Of a stretch of 64,000 bases of DNA, positions 1 to 9,166 are shown piece after piece. Source of the stretch: Oscillospiraceae bacterium (GTDB taxonomy: Bacteria; Bacillota; Clostridia; Oscillospirales; Acutalibacteraceae); the NCBI GenBank assembly GCA_015066105.1, contig SVOY01000011.1:1-64000 (forward strand), read 5' to 3'. The translations under genes were made by a program, and so were the position numbers. Under the pieces are notes generated by a model. It was not told the origin of the DNA. It did not search any database and worked only from the letters and a program-made list of their open reading frames with translations. Position 1 is the first letter of the stretch, and every line of letters starts with the position of its first letter.

Positions 1-309
1 GCACGAGAGCGGCTGTTTGAAATAGTAATGCGATGTCAAACCTCTGTGCCGACTTTTAGTCGGCGAGCCAGTAGGCGGCCCTTATAGGGCCTGTGCAAAC
101 CACCAGTTCAACTGGTGGTTATGATTTGTAATGCGAAAGTCGGAATTCGGAATGATGGAAGTAGTCAGTAGTCAGGGCGGCTTTGACGCAGTTATTCTGA
201 GTAGGGAGCGACGCCACCGTCGCTCCTAATAATGCAATTAAAAGTGCAACTAAAGTGTTTGACAAGAACGAAGCCTGCTGTTAAAATGATATTGTAAAGA
301 GGTGATAAA
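1..309. other. Intergenic region with hairpin and heptamer repeats
   Basis: No credible gene is visible. The segment holds a perfect hairpin (AACCACCAG / CTGGTGGTT) near 101-121 with no clear T-run, a GTAGTCA heptamer doublet at 160-175, and a GGAATTCGGAATG-type motif near 140-153 like that at the ends of the repeats at 5502 and 12012. The promoter of the following gene lies at 259-287. Confidence 0.5.
259..287 (+). promoter_or_regulatory. SigmaA-type promoter for the DUF4304-like gene
   Basis: TTGACA at 259-264 and TAAAAT at 282-287, separated by exactly 17 nt, with the start codon 22 nt further on. Confidence 0.65.
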
Positions 310-1248
310 ATGCGAAGCAGAAATATAATGCTTAATGCATTGAACAGCACGGTTGTAAAAGAGCTTAAATCACAAGGGTTTACGGGAAAATATCCACACT
401 TTAAAAGAGAAAAAAAGAATTGCATTGAGCTGATTTCTTTTCAGACAAACAAATACGGCGGTTCTTTTACCGTTGAAGTGTCGGCAATTTTTCCTGACAG
501 CAAGGTTACTAATCTTATAGAGGAAAATACTGAAATTTCAAAAGCAAATGTTTTTTGCACTAACGAAAGATACCGCCTTAAAGGTATGTTTGACGGTTGG
601 TTTTATTACAGTGATGTTTACAGAATGCCTCAGGGCTTTTATCATAATGTGCCTGAAAAGGAAAAGGATACATTTAATCCCTCGGATGAATGGGAGCTGC
701 TGCAAGCCTTTGATGAGCTTGCAGCGGAAGAAATATGTGAGGAAGTAAGCTTACAGCTTGCTGATGCTTTTGATTGGCTTTTAAAGCTTGAAAGCAAGAA
801 CAGAAAGCACATTAAGAAAAAAGAACAAAAAAATGCAGAGGAAAAGGTTATAAATAAGCGTATATTTGTATTTCCGGTTGCGTTTATTCTGTTTTTTTCT
901 ATTGGTATGCTTCTGCTTGGATTTGATAAAGCATTCGGTGCACTTTTGATTGTAATTGCAATTATGGCTCTTACAATTATGTTTATGACTCCTGTAGGTT
1001 ATATTTTTTCGGAGGAAAGGTTAGTAATAAAGTACCTTTTTGGATTTAAAGAGGTTATAATATGGACAAATGTTTTAAGTGTTATGATGAGATTTGAAAC
1101 TTCAAAGGGTATTTATATCACGCAGAAGGATTATGAGCTATATTATCGTGCAGAAAACAAAAGACACTTTTTTATGCAGGGTAGAATTGCAAAAAATAAA
1201 AGAACAACAGAGCTAATGGAAAAATATTGCCCCAAAAGAATTGATTGA
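310..1248 (+). CDS. DUF4304-like membrane protein
   Basis: A 312-residue protein of unknown function. Residues about 8-160 resemble the DUF4304 family, which is a recognition from general pattern and not a search. A lysine-rich linker follows (about 165-180), then two adjacent hydrophobic segments (about 188-230). The C-terminal part, beginning GYIFSEERLVIKY, looks like a small PH-like or YcxB-type cytoplasmic domain. The topology suggests a cytoplasmic N domain tethered to the membrane. The start is the ATG at 310, because GAGGTGATAAA lies immediately upstream and a 17-spaced promoter precedes it. A terminator follows at 1253. It stands alone as a single-gene unit, and no function can be inferred from its neighbours. 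Confidence 0.7.
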   Translation: MRSRNIMLNALNSTVVKELKSQGFTGKYPHFKREKKNCIELISFQTNKYGGSFTVEVSAIFPDSKVTNLIEENTEISKANVFCTNERYRLKGMFDGWFYYSDVYRMPQGFYHNVPEKEKDTFNPSDEWELLQAFDELAAEEICEEVSLQLADAFDWLLKLESKNRKHIKKKEQKNAEEKVINKRIFVFPVAFILFFSIGMLLLGFDKAFGALLIVIAIMALTIMFMTPVGYIFSEERLVIKYLFGFKEVIIWTNVLSVMMRFETSKGIYITQKDYELYYRAENKRHFFMQGRIAKNKRTTELMEKYCPKRID

Positions 1249-1252
1249 TGTA

Positions 1253-1287
1253 AAGCACTCCCAAGCATTCCCCGGGAGTGCTTTTTT
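1253..1287 (+). terminator. Rho-independent terminator
   Basis: Stem AGCACTCCC / GGGAGTGCT with an 11-nt loop followed by a run of T, just after the DUF4304-like gene. Confidence 0.85.
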
Positions 1288-1305
1288 CATCGCTCGGCGC
1301 GTGCC

Positions 1306-1329
1306 GTTACTTTCTTGTAAGAAAGTAAC
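1306..1329. repeat. Palindrome with 11-bp arms
   Basis: GTTACTTTCTT and AAGAAAGTAAC arms around a central GT form a 24-bp palindrome in the gltX upstream region. There is no T-run, so it is not an obvious terminator. It may be a dispersed palindromic repeat. Confidence 0.5.
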
Positions 1330-1382
1330 CAAAGAACTTTGCATTTTATGTGTTTTAACCTTACATTTTTTCTCTCAACCTC

Positions 1383-1411
1383 TTGAATTTTCTCTTAAAA
1401 TTTGAGATAAT
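1383..1411 (+). promoter_or_regulatory. Probable gltX promoter
   Basis: TTGAAT at 1383-1388 and GATAAT at 1406-1411 with a 17-nt spacer. It lies about 50 nt before the gltX start. Confidence 0.5.
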
Positions 1412-1459
1412 AGACTGAATTATAATCTGTTATTATGCCAATTTGTCAGGAGGATTAAA

Positions 1460-3115
1460 ATGAGCGATAATCTTAAGCTCGCCGAGCTTTTATTTCCTAA
1501 TACAACAAAGACCCCTGCCGATATGGAAGAAATCTTTCCGCCGAGAAACCTTAAGGAAGGCGCAAGAGTAACACGTCTTGCTCCCTCACCCACAGGCTTT
1601 CTTCATTTCGGTAACCTCTTTGCAGGTATGGTTGCATATAAAACCGCAAAGGTAAGCGACGGTATCTTTTTTGTCCGTGTTGAGGACACCGACCAGAAGC
1701 GTAAGGTTGAGGGCGCAATCAAGGTAATGCTTGACGGCCTTGAGGCCTTTGATGTTGTTGCCGATGAGGGCGTTGTAGGCGAAGACATTGAAAAGGGCGA
1801 TTACGGCCCCTATTATCAGAGCAAGCGTAAGGATATCTACCACGTTTACGCAAAGCAGCTTGTTATTGACGGCCTTGCCTATCCCTGCTTCTGCAGTGCA
1901 GAGGAACTTGACGAAATCAGAGCCGAGCAGGAAAACGAGCCTCAGAAGGGCTATTGGGGCAAATATGCAAAGTGCCGCAGCCTCACCCTTTCAGATATTG
2001 AAAAGAACATTGCCGAGGGTAAGCAGTGGACTCTGCGCCTTAAGTCTCCCGGTGATGCACAGAAGAAATGCTTCTTTGACGATATGATCAAGGGCAAAAT
2101 TGAAATGCCTGAAAATGTGCAGGATGTTGTTCTTCTCAAGTCAGACGGTATTCCCACCTATCACTTTGCCCACGCCGTGGATGACCACCTTATGAGAACT
2201 ACCCATGTTGTACGCGGTGACGAGTGGATGTCAAGCTGTCCCGTTCATCTTCAGCTTTTCAAGTGCCTCGGCTTCAGAGCTCCCAAATACGCTCACGTTG
2301 CTCCCATTATGAAGGAGGAAAACGGCGGCAAGCGTAAGCTCAGTAAGCGTAAGGACCCGGAGGCAGCAGTTACCTTTTACATTGAGCAGGGCTACCCCAA
2401 GGAGAGCGTAAACGAGTACATTATGACTCTTATGAACTCCAATTTTGAGGATTGGAGAAAAACAAACAAGGATGCCGATATCGACTCCTTCCCCTTTAAT
2501 CTTAAAAAAATGAGCGTATCAGGTGCTCTTTTTGATATGGTTAAGCTGGGCGATGTAAGCAAGAATGTCATCTCCGTAATGGATGCAAAAAAGGTTTACG
2601 ATTACACCGTAAGCTGGGCAAAGGAATATGACAGTGAGCTTTACGGTCTTCTTACAAAGGACGAGGAGTATTCCGTCAGCCTTCTCAACATTGACCGTGA
2701 GGGCCCCAAGCCCCGCAAGGATATTGCCTGCTTCAGCGAGGTCAAGGCATACATCAGTTATATGTTTGACGAAATTTATGAGAAGAATTATGCACTTCCC
2801 GAAAACCTTACAAAGGAAATGGCGGCAGAAATTCTTGAAGCCTACCTTAAAGAATATACGGCCGCTGACGATAAGCAGGGCTGGTTTGACCGCATCAAGG
2901 GCCTTTGCGAGCCCCTTGGCTACACTCCCAACGTTAAGGAGTACAAGAAAAATCCCGACGCCTTCAAGGGTCACGTGGGTGACGTTTCAACGGTTATCCG
3001 TGTTGCCGTAACGGGCAGAAGAAATACGCCCGACCTCTGGGCTATTATGAGCCTCCTGGGTGAGGATAAGGTAAAAGCAAGACTCAGTGAAGCGCTTGAT
3101 TTTTACAGAGCATAA
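1460..3115 (+). CDS. gltX: Glutamyl-tRNA synthetase
   Basis: Class I aminoacyl-tRNA synthetase that charges tRNA-Glu with glutamate in the cytoplasm. The N-terminal catalytic fold begins with [12 protein letters not shown] (residues 41-52), where HFGN replaces the usual HIGN signature, followed by the VEDTD segment typical of GluRS. The KMSKS-equivalent KLSKRK lies at residues 293-298. The C-terminal part is the helical anticodon-binding region. At 551 residues it is longer than the common form of about 480, partly because of a 34-residue N-terminal extension. The start at 1460 follows CAGGAGGATTAAA. The gene sits 16 nt before glnS and they probably share one transcript. The pairing of GluRS and GlnRS suggests that Gln-tRNA is made directly here. 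Confidence 0.93.
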   Translation: MSDNLKLAELLFPNTTKTPADMEEIFPPRNLKEGARVTRLAPSPTGFLHFGNLFAGMVAYKTAKVSDGIFFVRVEDTDQKRKVEGAIKVMLDGLEAFDVVADEGVVGEDIEKGDYGPYYQSKRKDIYHVYAKQLVIDGLAYPCFCSAEELDEIRAEQENEPQKGYWGKYAKCRSLTLSDIEKNIAEGKQWTLRLKSPGDAQKKCFFDDMIKGKIEMPENVQDVVLLKSDGIPTYHFAHAVDDHLMRTTHVVRGDEWMSSCPVHLQLFKCLGFRAPKYAHVAPIMKEENGGKRKLSKRKDPEAAVTFYIEQGYPKESVNEYIMTLMNSNFEDWRKTNKDADIDSFPFNLKKMSVSGALFDMVKLGDVSKNVISVMDAKKVYDYTVSWAKEYDSELYGLLTKDEEYSVSLLNIDREGPKPRKDIACFSEVKAYISYMFDEIYEKNYALPENLTKEMAAEILEAYLKEYTAADDKQGWFDRIKGLCEPLGYTPNVKEYKKNPDAFKGHVGDVSTVIRVAVTGRRNTPDLWAIMSLLGEDKVKARLSEALDFYRA

Positions 3116-3131
3116 GAAAGGAAAGAACACA

Positions 3132-4787
3132 ATGGAAGAAGTAACAAAGGTTTCCAATTTTATACACGACTTCATTGATGAAGACCTGGAAAAGGGCGTT
3201 TACACCCACGTGCAGACCCGTTTTCCGCCCGAGCCTAACGGCTATCTCCACATAGGCCACGCAAAGGCAATTCAGATTGACTTTTCAACTGCCGAAAAGT
3301 ACGGCGGCACCTGCAATCTCCGCCTTGACGACACAAACCCCTCAAAGGAGGATGTGGAGTATGTTGATGCCATCAAGGAGGATATTCTCTGGCTCGGCTA
3401 CAAGTGGGATAAGGTGCTTTATGCATCCAGCTATTTCGATTTTATCTATGAATGTGCAATAAAGCTCATTGAGATGGGCAAGGCCTATGTTTGTGACCTC
3501 ACCGCTGATGAAATCCGCGAATACAGAGGCACACTCACCGAGCCCGGCAAGAACAGCCCCTACAGAGAAAGAAGCGTTGAGGAAAACCTTGACCTGTTCA
3601 GACGGATGACAGACGGCGAATTCCCCGACGGTGCAAGGGTGCTTCGTGCAAAGATTGATATGGCCTCGCCCAACATCAATATGCGTGACCCCGTAATTTA
3701 CAGAATTGCCCACGTGAGCCATCATCAGACGGGCGACAAGTGGTGTGTATATCCCATGTACGATTTTGCACACCCCATTTCAGATACAAGAGAGGGCGTA
3801 ACCCACTCCCTTTGCTCACTTGAGTTTGAAAACCACAGACCCCTTTACGATTGGTTCCTTCGCGAGCTCGGCTTTGAGACTCCCTCAAGACAGATTGAGT
3901 TTGCAAGGCTCAACCTCAACTACTGCCTTACAAGTAAGCGCAAGTGCCTTCAGCTTGTAAACGAGGGCATTGTTGACGGCTGGAATGACCCGAGAATGGT
4001 TACAATCAGCGGTATGAGAAGAAGAGGCTATCCTGCCGAGGCAATCCGTGACTTCATCAACCGTGTAGGCGTTTCAAAGGCCTTTTCCGTTGTTGATTTC
4101 GGCCTTCTTGAGGCTTGTGTAAGAGATAACCTCAATGTGAACGCTCCCCGCTGTATGGCTGTGCTCAGACCGCTCAAGGTTATAATCGATAACTATCCCG
4201 AGGACCTTACAGAGGAAATCGAGCTTCCCGTAAACCAGGACAGACCCGAAATGGGCACAAGAGTAATCCGCTTCTCAAAGGAAATCTTTGTTGAAAAAGA
4301 GGACTTTATGGTTGAGCCCCCGAAAAAGTATTTCCGTCTCTTCCCCGGCAACGAGGTAAGACTCAGAGGTGCGTATTTTGTAAAATGTGTGGGCTACGAC
4401 ACCGATGAAAAGGGCGAGGTTACCGCAGTTCACTGCACCTATGACCCCGAAAGCAAGGGCGGTAACTCACCCGACGGCAGAAAGGTCAAGGGTACTCTCC
4501 ACTGGGTAAGTGCCAAAAACAGCATCCCCTTTGAGGCAAGACTTTACGACAGACTTTTCGTAAACCCCAATCCCTCTGACGAAAGTGCAGGCTCCTTCAA
4601 GGATAACCTTAACCCCGATTCACTCACAATCCTTGAAAACTGCCGTCTTGAGGACGGTGTGGCTGACCTCAAGGCAGGGGACACCTTCCAGTTTATGCGT
4701 CAGGGCTACTTCTGCGTGGACACCACAACAACAGAGGATAAGCTCGTATTCAACAGAACCGTTGCACTTAATTCCTCTTGGAAATAA
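3132..4787 (+). CDS. glnS: Glutaminyl-tRNA synthetase
   Basis: Charges tRNA-Gln with glutamine. The class I signature is [14 protein letters not shown] (HIGH at about residues 40-43), and the KMSKS equivalent is LTSKRK at about 266-271. The C-terminal half carries the two beta-barrel anticodon-binding domains typical of GlnRS. The reading frame is open from 3087, inside gltX. I place the start at the ATG at 3132 because the first 15 codons read through the end of gltX and a GAAAGGAAAG-type site lies just upstream. The length of 551 residues is normal for bacterial GlnRS. Many Bacillota lack GlnRS and instead amidate Glu-tRNA-Gln with GatCAB, so a tandem gltX-glnS is notable. Confidence 0.94.
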   Translation: MEEVTKVSNFIHDFIDEDLEKGVYTHVQTRFPPEPNGYLHIGHAKAIQIDFSTAEKYGGTCNLRLDDTNPSKEDVEYVDAIKEDILWLGYKWDKVLYASSYFDFIYECAIKLIEMGKAYVCDLTADEIREYRGTLTEPGKNSPYRERSVEENLDLFRRMTDGEFPDGARVLRAKIDMASPNINMRDPVIYRIAHVSHHQTGDKWCVYPMYDFAHPISDTREGVTHSLCSLEFENHRPLYDWFLRELGFETPSRQIEFARLNLNYCLTSKRKCLQLVNEGIVDGWNDPRMVTISGMRRRGYPAEAIRDFINRVGVSKAFSVVDFGLLEACVRDNLNVNAPRCMAVLRPLKVIIDNYPEDLTEEIELPVNQDRPEMGTRVIRFSKEIFVEKEDFMVEPPKKYFRLFPGNEVRLRGAYFVKCVGYDTDEKGEVTAVHCTYDPESKGGNSPDGRKVKGTLHWVSAKNSIPFEARLYDRLFVNPNPSDESAGSFKDNLNPDSLTILENCRLEDGVADLKAGDTFQFMRQGYFCVDTTTTEDKLVFNRTVALNSSWK

Positions 4788-4815
4788 GGCGATAAAGAGA
4801 TAAGGAGATATAAAA

Positions 4816-5499
4816 ATGAAAATAGCGTACAGAATTATTACCCCGATTATTGCGGCGGGAGCTCTTGTAATAGGTATTGTGCTTAAGCTTTTCCATTTTG
4901 CAATCGGCACCGCATCAGAGGAATTAAGTCAGCTTACACAGCTGCTTGAGGCATTTAACGTAAAAACAAAGTTTGAGTTTTCCGTTGTTGATATCATCAA
5001 GCTTCTTATGGGCGTTGACACCTCAAAGGAGAGCGAGGTTGACATTATGGCACTTATTGAGCCCATTCTTCCTCAGATTATCGCTTTTGTAGTGTTCTTC
5101 ATTCTCTCACTCTTAATGCTTGTTGCAGTGGGCACGGTTGCCGCCGCAACAAACAAGAGAAAGCTTGTAATCGGCCTTTCGGTAGGTGGCCTTGTGCTCT
5201 GCTTTATTGCAATTATCATCAGCAACAGTGCATTTACAAAAATTATGAGCGGCGAAATTCCTCTTTCAGATGTTGTAACCGCCTTCTCAGACAGCACCTG
5301 GGCTTCTCTTGCGGCGGCCTTTGTAACAATCAGCTCCGCAACGCTTTCCGGCGGCTTCTATGGCGTTTTCGGTATGTACATTCTTATAATTTTCTGGACA
5401 ATTATTGCCAATATGCTCATTAAAAATCCCATTCAGTTCCAGAAAAAGCACAGAAGAAAGAAGCCTCTTAAGAGCCTTTCAGCAGTGTTCAGAAGATAA
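4816..5499 (+). CDS. Hypothetical four-helix membrane protein
   Basis: A 227-residue integral membrane protein that I do not recognise. Hydrophobic segments lie at about residues 5-27, 85-108, 115-140 and 180-205, with a hydrophilic stretch of about 45 residues after the first helix. The C terminus is basic (KKHRRKKPLKS), consistent with a cytoplasmic tail. The start at 4816 follows AAGGAGATATAAAA. It begins 28 nt after glnS and is probably cotranscribed with it, but nothing links it functionally to tRNA charging. The bidirectional terminator hairpin of the repeat at 5502 follows it. Confidence 0.7.
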   Translation: MKIAYRIITPIIAAGALVIGIVLKLFHFAIGTASEELSQLTQLLEAFNVKTKFEFSVVDIIKLLMGVDTSKESEVDIMALIEPILPQIIAFVVFFILSLLMLVAVGTVAAATNKRKLVIGLSVGGLVLCFIAIIISNSAFTKIMSGEIPLSDVVTAFSDSTWASLAAAFVTISSATLSGGFYGVFGMYILIIFWTIIANMLIKNPIQFQKKHRRKKPLKSLSAVFRR

Positions 5500-5501
5500 G
5501 A

Positions 5502-5734
5502 GCAATGCGGAATGCGGAATTCGTAATTGAGGGTCGCTTCACTCCGGTTATATCCGCTTTTAAAGGGTTGAAAAAACAACATTTCCCCCGCCGAATACGA
5601 TTTATCTTTACTCAAAAAAAGAAAAAGCAGGTGATTTTCATTTTCTGAAACACCTGCTTTTTGCATTTTTTAATTTGGCCGGAGAAAACCTTCATTGTTT
5701 TTTTTGTGCCGGGCGCGATTGCGCATTGCGAATT
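5502..5734. repeat. Repeat family A, copy 1 (about 233 bp)
   Basis: Matches, in inverted orientation, the segment at 12012-12263 over most of its length. Shared blocks are the GCAATGCGGAATGCGGAATTC-type end, a stretch with GCGGATATAA, a GGCGGGGGAAATG block, a hairpin AAAAGCAGGTG / CACCTGCTTTT (about 5625-5664), GGCCAAATTAA, and an opposite end reading GCGCATTGCGAATT. The two ends are loosely inverted relative to each other. Short ORFs that cross it are repeated along with it and are not genes. Confidence 0.75.
5622..5664. terminator. Bidirectional terminator inside repeat A
   Basis: GCAGGTG / CACCTGC stem flanked by A-runs on the left and T-runs on the right. It can stop transcripts from the 4816 gene and read-through in the other direction. 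Confidence 0.6.
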
Positions 5735-5760
5735 AAAAAGGCGGCTTCAAGCCGCCTTTT
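5735..5760 (-). terminator. Terminator of mltG
   Basis: AAAAAGGCGGC / GCCGCCTTTTT stem immediately beyond the mltG stop codon. It is symmetric and can act on either strand. Confidence 0.75.
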
Positions 5761-6606
5761 TCAGTATATTCCGAGCTCACGGCACTTGCTGTCGTGTGCC
5801 TCCCAGGTTTCGTTGAAGTAGTAGTTCCAGTTCTCGTCGGTGACGAAAAAGTAGTAGTCCGTTTCATTGGGATAAAGGGCGGCCTCAATAGCGTGAGCGC
5901 CCGGGTTGCATATTGCGCCGAGGGGCAGACCTCTTTTTTCATAGGTGTCGTAATGTTCTGCCACGGTGTCGGCGTCGCGGCTTATATAGGGCGAGTCCTT
6001 GATGCAGTTGTTGATATAGTGGATTGAAACGTCACATTCAAGCCTGCCGTAATCGGGACTTTCAAGGCGGTTGTGAAGCACAGAGGATACGTTTGCCATA
6101 TGCTTGTGCTCGCTTGCCTCCTCCTGGATAATTGAGGCGAGAGTAATGATTTCGTCAAGGGTGTAGCCTATTTCCTTTGCTCTTTTTGTGTATGCACTGT
6201 TGAGCCTGAGGGCGGTGTTGTCAAGAAAACGCTTCAGAGCCGCTTCGGCACCCTCGCGGCGGTAAAACTCGTAGGTGTCGGGGAAGATATAGCCCTCGAG
6301 AACAAAGGGACGGTTTTCAGGCTCGGTTATTCCTTCAATAAAGCTGTAGCCGAGAGCCTTGAGAAAAGAAACATCGTTTGAAAGGGTGATGAATTCACTT
6401 GCGGTGCAGACCTTGTTTTTTTCTAAAAGCTCCGCAATCTCTTTTACCGTAAAGCCTTCCGGAAAGGTGACGGTAACGGTAAGCGATTCGGTGGTTGTGG
6501 GGGCGGTTGTTGAAGGGGGAAAGGTGGTCTCCTCTTCGTCTTTTTTACATGAAGCAAGAGAAAAAAGGCATAATATTATAAGAAGAAAAGCGAATAATCT
6601 TTTCAT
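5761..6606 (-). CDS. mltG: Endolytic murein transglycosylase MltG, lipoprotein form
   Basis: YceG/MltG family enzyme that cleaves nascent glycan strands in the cell wall and helps terminate peptidoglycan polymerisation. Residues 1-20 form a lipoprotein signal with lipobox LASC (Cys20), where many MltG proteins instead have a transmembrane helix. A threonine-rich linker follows, then a LysM-like region (about 45-95). The catalytic domain has VLEGYIFPDTYEF (102-114), ASIIQEEA with catalytic Glu at 163, and the C-terminal GLPLGAICNPG and YYFFV motifs. The length of 281 residues is short because the N-terminal part is reduced. The promoter must lie in the 6607-6760 interval that it shares with the divergent efp gene. 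Confidence 0.9.
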   Translation of the reverse strand: MKRLFAFLLIILCLFSLASCKKDEEETTFPPSTTAPTTTESLTVTVTFPEGFTVKEIAELLEKNKVCTASEFITLSNDVSFLKALGYSFIEGITEPENRPFVLEGYIFPDTYEFYRREGAEAALKRFLDNTALRLNSAYTKRAKEIGYTLDEIITLASIIQEEASEHKHMANVSSVLHNRLESPDYGRLECDVSIHYINNCIKDSPYISRDADTVAEHYDTYEKRGLPLGAICNPGAHAIEAALYPNETDYYFFVTDENWNYYFNETWEAHDSKCRELGIY

Positions 6607-6762
6607 TTTTTCACATCCTTTATATAATTGTCAGAAGACATTGCGCACCTTTATTTTACCACGTAAGCTAAGGAAAACCAATGACTATGCAAAAAAATTA
6701 TTAAATTTGTAAGATTTTGCATATTTATAGGCTTTAAATATCACGCTAATTTAAAAAAAGAC

Positions 6763-6791
6763 TTGAAAAATCTGCAGTTTTAGTATAAAAT
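6763..6791 (+). promoter_or_regulatory. Probable efp promoter
   Basis: TTGAAA at 6763-6768 and TAAAAT at 6786-6791 with a 17-nt spacer, 42 nt before the efp start codon. Confidence 0.55.
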
Positions 6792-6832
6792 AATGTGGTA
6801 TAAAAAATTATTTTTATTCGGAGGAATACAAA

Positions 6833-7399
6833 ATGGTATCAGCAGGTGATTTCAGAAACGGCGTTACATTCGAAATGGATGGCAACGTTCTTCAGATTAT
6901 CGAATTTCAGCACGTTAAGCCCGGTAAGGGTGCAGCCTTTGTACGTGCAAAGGTTAAGAACGTAATTACCGGTTCAGTTATTGAAAGAACTTTCAACCCC
7001 AGTGAAAAGTTCCCCACAGCCTTTGTTGAGAGAAAGGATATGGAATATTCCTACAGCGACGGCGGCCTCTACTACTTTATGGACCCCGAAAGCTACGAGC
7101 TTGTTCCCATCAACGAAAGCGAGCTTTCAGACAACTTCAAGTTCGTTAAGGAAAATATGACCTGTAAGGTTCTTTCCTACAAGGGTAACGTTTTCGGCGT
7201 TGAGCCTCCCAACTTTGTTGACCTTCAGGTTACAAAGACTGACCCCGGCTTTGCAGGCAACACTGCCACAAACACAACCAAGCCCGCTACACTTGAAACA
7301 GGTGCAGAGGTTAAGGTTCCCCTCTTCATTGACGAGGGCGAATACATTCAGATTGACACAAGAACAGGCGAATATCTCGGCCGTTCAAAGGGTGAATAA
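6833..7399 (+). CDS. efp: Elongation factor P
   Basis: Cytoplasmic translation factor that binds between the P and E sites and relieves stalling at polyproline stretches. The three beta-barrel domains of the family fit the 188-residue length. The tip loop reads [12 protein letters not shown] with Lys32 at the position that is modified in many bacteria. The C-terminal signature [16 protein letters not shown] is present. The start follows CGGAGGAATACAAA. No EF-P modification enzyme is visible nearby. A 143-residue acidic protein follows after 28 nt with its own ribosome site and is probably cotranscribed, with a terminator after it. Confidence 0.96.
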   Translation: MVSAGDFRNGVTFEMDGNVLQIIEFQHVKPGKGAAFVRAKVKNVITGSVIERTFNPSEKFPTAFVERKDMEYSYSDGGLYYFMDPESYELVPINESELSDNFKFVKENMTCKVLSYKGNVFGVEPPNFVDLQVTKTDPGFAGNTATNTTKPATLETGAEVKVPLFIDEGEYIQIDTRTGEYLGRSKGE

Positions 7400-7427
7400 T
7401 CACTTATTTTAAAAGGAGGAAGCTACT

Positions 7428-7859
7428 ATGTCAGTTTCAGAAAAGGTTGCATATTTAAGAGGCCTTATGGAAGGTCTTGATATTGACGACGATAAGAAGG
7501 AAGGCAAGATGTTTGCCGCTATTATCGACGCACTTGATGAAATCGCATCAGACCTCAGCGACATCGACGAGGACCTTGAGGACCTTACCGATTATGTTGA
7601 AGAGCTTGACGAGGACCTTGGCGACGTAGAGGAATTTGTTTACGAATGCTTTGAGGATGACGATTGCGATTGCTGCTGTGACGACGATGACTGTGATTGC
7701 TGCTGCGACGATGATTGCATCGAGGTTACATGCCCCGCTTGTGAAGAGGATGTTTGCATCAGCTTTGACGAAATCGACGAGTCAGGCGAGGTTGAGTGCC
7801 CCTGCTGCGGTGCAGTTCTCGAATTCGAAATTGAAGAAGAGGAAGAAACAGAAGAATAA
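7428..7859 (+). CDS. Acidic cysteine-rich CD1247-type protein
   Basis: A 143-residue, strongly acidic protein. Residues 1-65 are helical (SEKVAYLRGLMEGL..., then repeated Asp/Glu heptads) and resemble the N-terminal domain found in clostridial CD1247-type proteins, by memory only. Residues about 78-100 contain two copies of a DCDCCCDDD-like block with eight or more cysteines. A zinc-ribbon-like module follows with CPAC and CPCCG pairs (about 104-125), then an all-acidic tail. It probably binds zinc or another metal. It follows efp by 28 nt with AAAGGAGGAAG upstream, so it is likely in the efp transcript. The function is unknown. It could be a metal buffer or an RNA-polymerase or ribosome accessory factor. 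Confidence 0.75.
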   Translation: MSVSEKVAYLRGLMEGLDIDDDKKEGKMFAAIIDALDEIASDLSDIDEDLEDLTDYVEELDEDLGDVEEFVYECFEDDDCDCCCDDDDCDCCCDDDCIEVTCPACEEDVCISFDEIDESGEVECPCCGAVLEFEIEEEEETEE

Positions 7860-7863
7860 GCTG

Positions 7864-7897
7864 AAAAAAGCCACAGCCTTTAGGGTTGTGGCTTTTT
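7864..7897 (+). terminator. Terminator after the efp operon
   Basis: GCCACAGCC / GGTTGTGGC stem followed by TTTTT, directly after the acidic protein gene. Confidence 0.85.
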
Positions 7898-7914
7898 AGT
7901 AGTCAATATTCAGC

Positions 7915-7943
7915 ACAAAAAAACCGCCCACTCGGGCGGTTTT
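7915..7943 (-). terminator. Terminator of rfbB (bidirectional)
   Basis: AAAACCGCCC / GGGCGGTTTT stem with A-runs and T-runs on both sides, between the converging efp operon and rfbB. Confidence 0.75.
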
Positions 7944-7944
7944 C

Positions 7945-7974
7945 TTACTACTAACTACTGACTACTGACTACTT
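7945..7974. repeat. TACTAAC/TACTGAC heptamer tract
   Basis: Tandem heptamers related to ACTACTT/ACTACTG, the same family as at 9081, 12311 and 29322. It overlaps the last codons of rfbB. Confidence 0.7.
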
Positions 7975-8966
7975 CTACGAAGGTATTCTCCGCTGAGAAT
8001 ATCCTCCCACCAGCCGGTGTTTGCAAGGTACCAGTTGACCGTAAGACGGAGTCCGTCGTTGAAATTGGTTTCGGGGTACCAGCCAAGCTCCCTTTGAATT
8101 TTTGACGGGTCTATGGCATAGCGTCTGTCGTGGCCCGGTCTGTCCTTTACAAAGGTGATAAGGCTATCGTCCTTACCGAGAATACGAAGAAGGGTGTGCA
8201 CAACCTCAAGGTTTGTTTTTTCGTTGTGGCCGCCCACGTTGTAGATTTCGCCGTGTCTGCCCTTGTGCACAATAAGGTCAATTGCCTTGCAGTGGTCCTC
8301 CACATAAAGCCAGTCACGTACGTTGAGACCGTTTCCGTAAACGGGCAGAGGCTTGCCCTCAAGGGCGTTTATAAGCATAAGGGGAATAAGCTTTTCCGGG
8401 AAGTGATAGGGGCCGTAATTGTTACTGCAGCGGCTGATTGTTACGGGCAGACCGTAGGTGCGGTAATAGGCCATAACAAGCAAATCCGCCGAGGCCTTGC
8501 TTGCCGAATAGGGCGAGGAGGTGTGAATGGGAGTCTCCTCGGTGAAAAAGAGGTCGGGGCGGTCAAGGGGAAGGTCGCCGTAAACCTCGTCGGTGGACAC
8601 CTGGTGATAGCGGATGTTGCCGTATTTTCTTGCCGCATCAAGCAACACCTGCGTGCCGAGAATGTTTGTTTTGAGAAACACCTCGGGAGCCTCTATCGAA
8701 CGGTCAACGTGGCTTTCTGCCGCAAAGTTGATTACGGCATCAAATTTCTCTTCTTCAAAAAGGCCGTAAACTGCCTTTCTGTCGGTTATGTCACCCTTGA
8801 AAAAACGGAAATTCGGGTTCTGCATTGCTTTTTCAAGTGTGGCAAGATTGCCCGCATAGGTGAGTGCATCAATGCACACTATGCGGTAAGTGGGGTGCTT
8901 TTTAAGCATATAGTATATGAAATTGGAGCCGATGAAGCCTGCGCCTCCCGTTACAAGAATGTTCAT
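7962..8966 (-). CDS. rfbB: dTDP-glucose 4,6-dehydratase
   Basis: Extended short-chain dehydrogenase that converts dTDP-glucose to dTDP-4-keto-6-deoxyglucose for rhamnose and related surface sugars. The Rossmann NAD motif TGGAGFIG lies at residues 6-13. The active-site pair is STDEVYG (Asp126, Glu127), with YSASK (Tyr153, Lys157). The family segment [21 protein letters not shown] is present. The length of 334 residues is normal. It stands alone, with no rfbA, rfbC or rfbD in view. The C-terminal residues RRSSQ are encoded by the GTAGTCA heptamer tract, and another tract lies upstream at 9081, so repeats bracket the gene. The start follows AAAGGAGGAAAACTG. Confidence 0.94.
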   Translation of the reverse strand: [334 protein letters not shown]

Positions 8967-9080
8967 CAGTTTTCCTCCTTTATGATAATTCGCTGTTATA
9001 TGGTTGTTGGTGTAGCAGCCTTTAATTTCGGGCCTCGTCTCTCAGCCCTCGGCCCTTGCCTTTGTCCTCGACCCTTGGCT

Positions 9081-9138
9081 CTTACTACTTACTACTTACT
9101 ACTTACTACTTACTACTTACTACTTACTACTTACTACT
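9081..9138. repeat. Heptamer tandem repeat (TTACTAC)n, about 8 copies
   Basis: Almost perfect tandem copies of a 7-bp unit between rfbB and the zinc-ribbon gene. The flanking text near 9030-9080 (CCCTCGGCCCTTGCC, GACCCTTGGCTC) recurs in inverted form near 29446-29468, next to another heptamer tract. Confidence 0.85.
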
Positions 9139-9166
9139 CCCATTATACCCCATCTGACAGTGCTTT

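Noticed and set aside
9081-9138. Tandem repeats considered as a CRISPR array
   Set aside because: The unit is only 7 bp with no spacers, and no cas genes are present.
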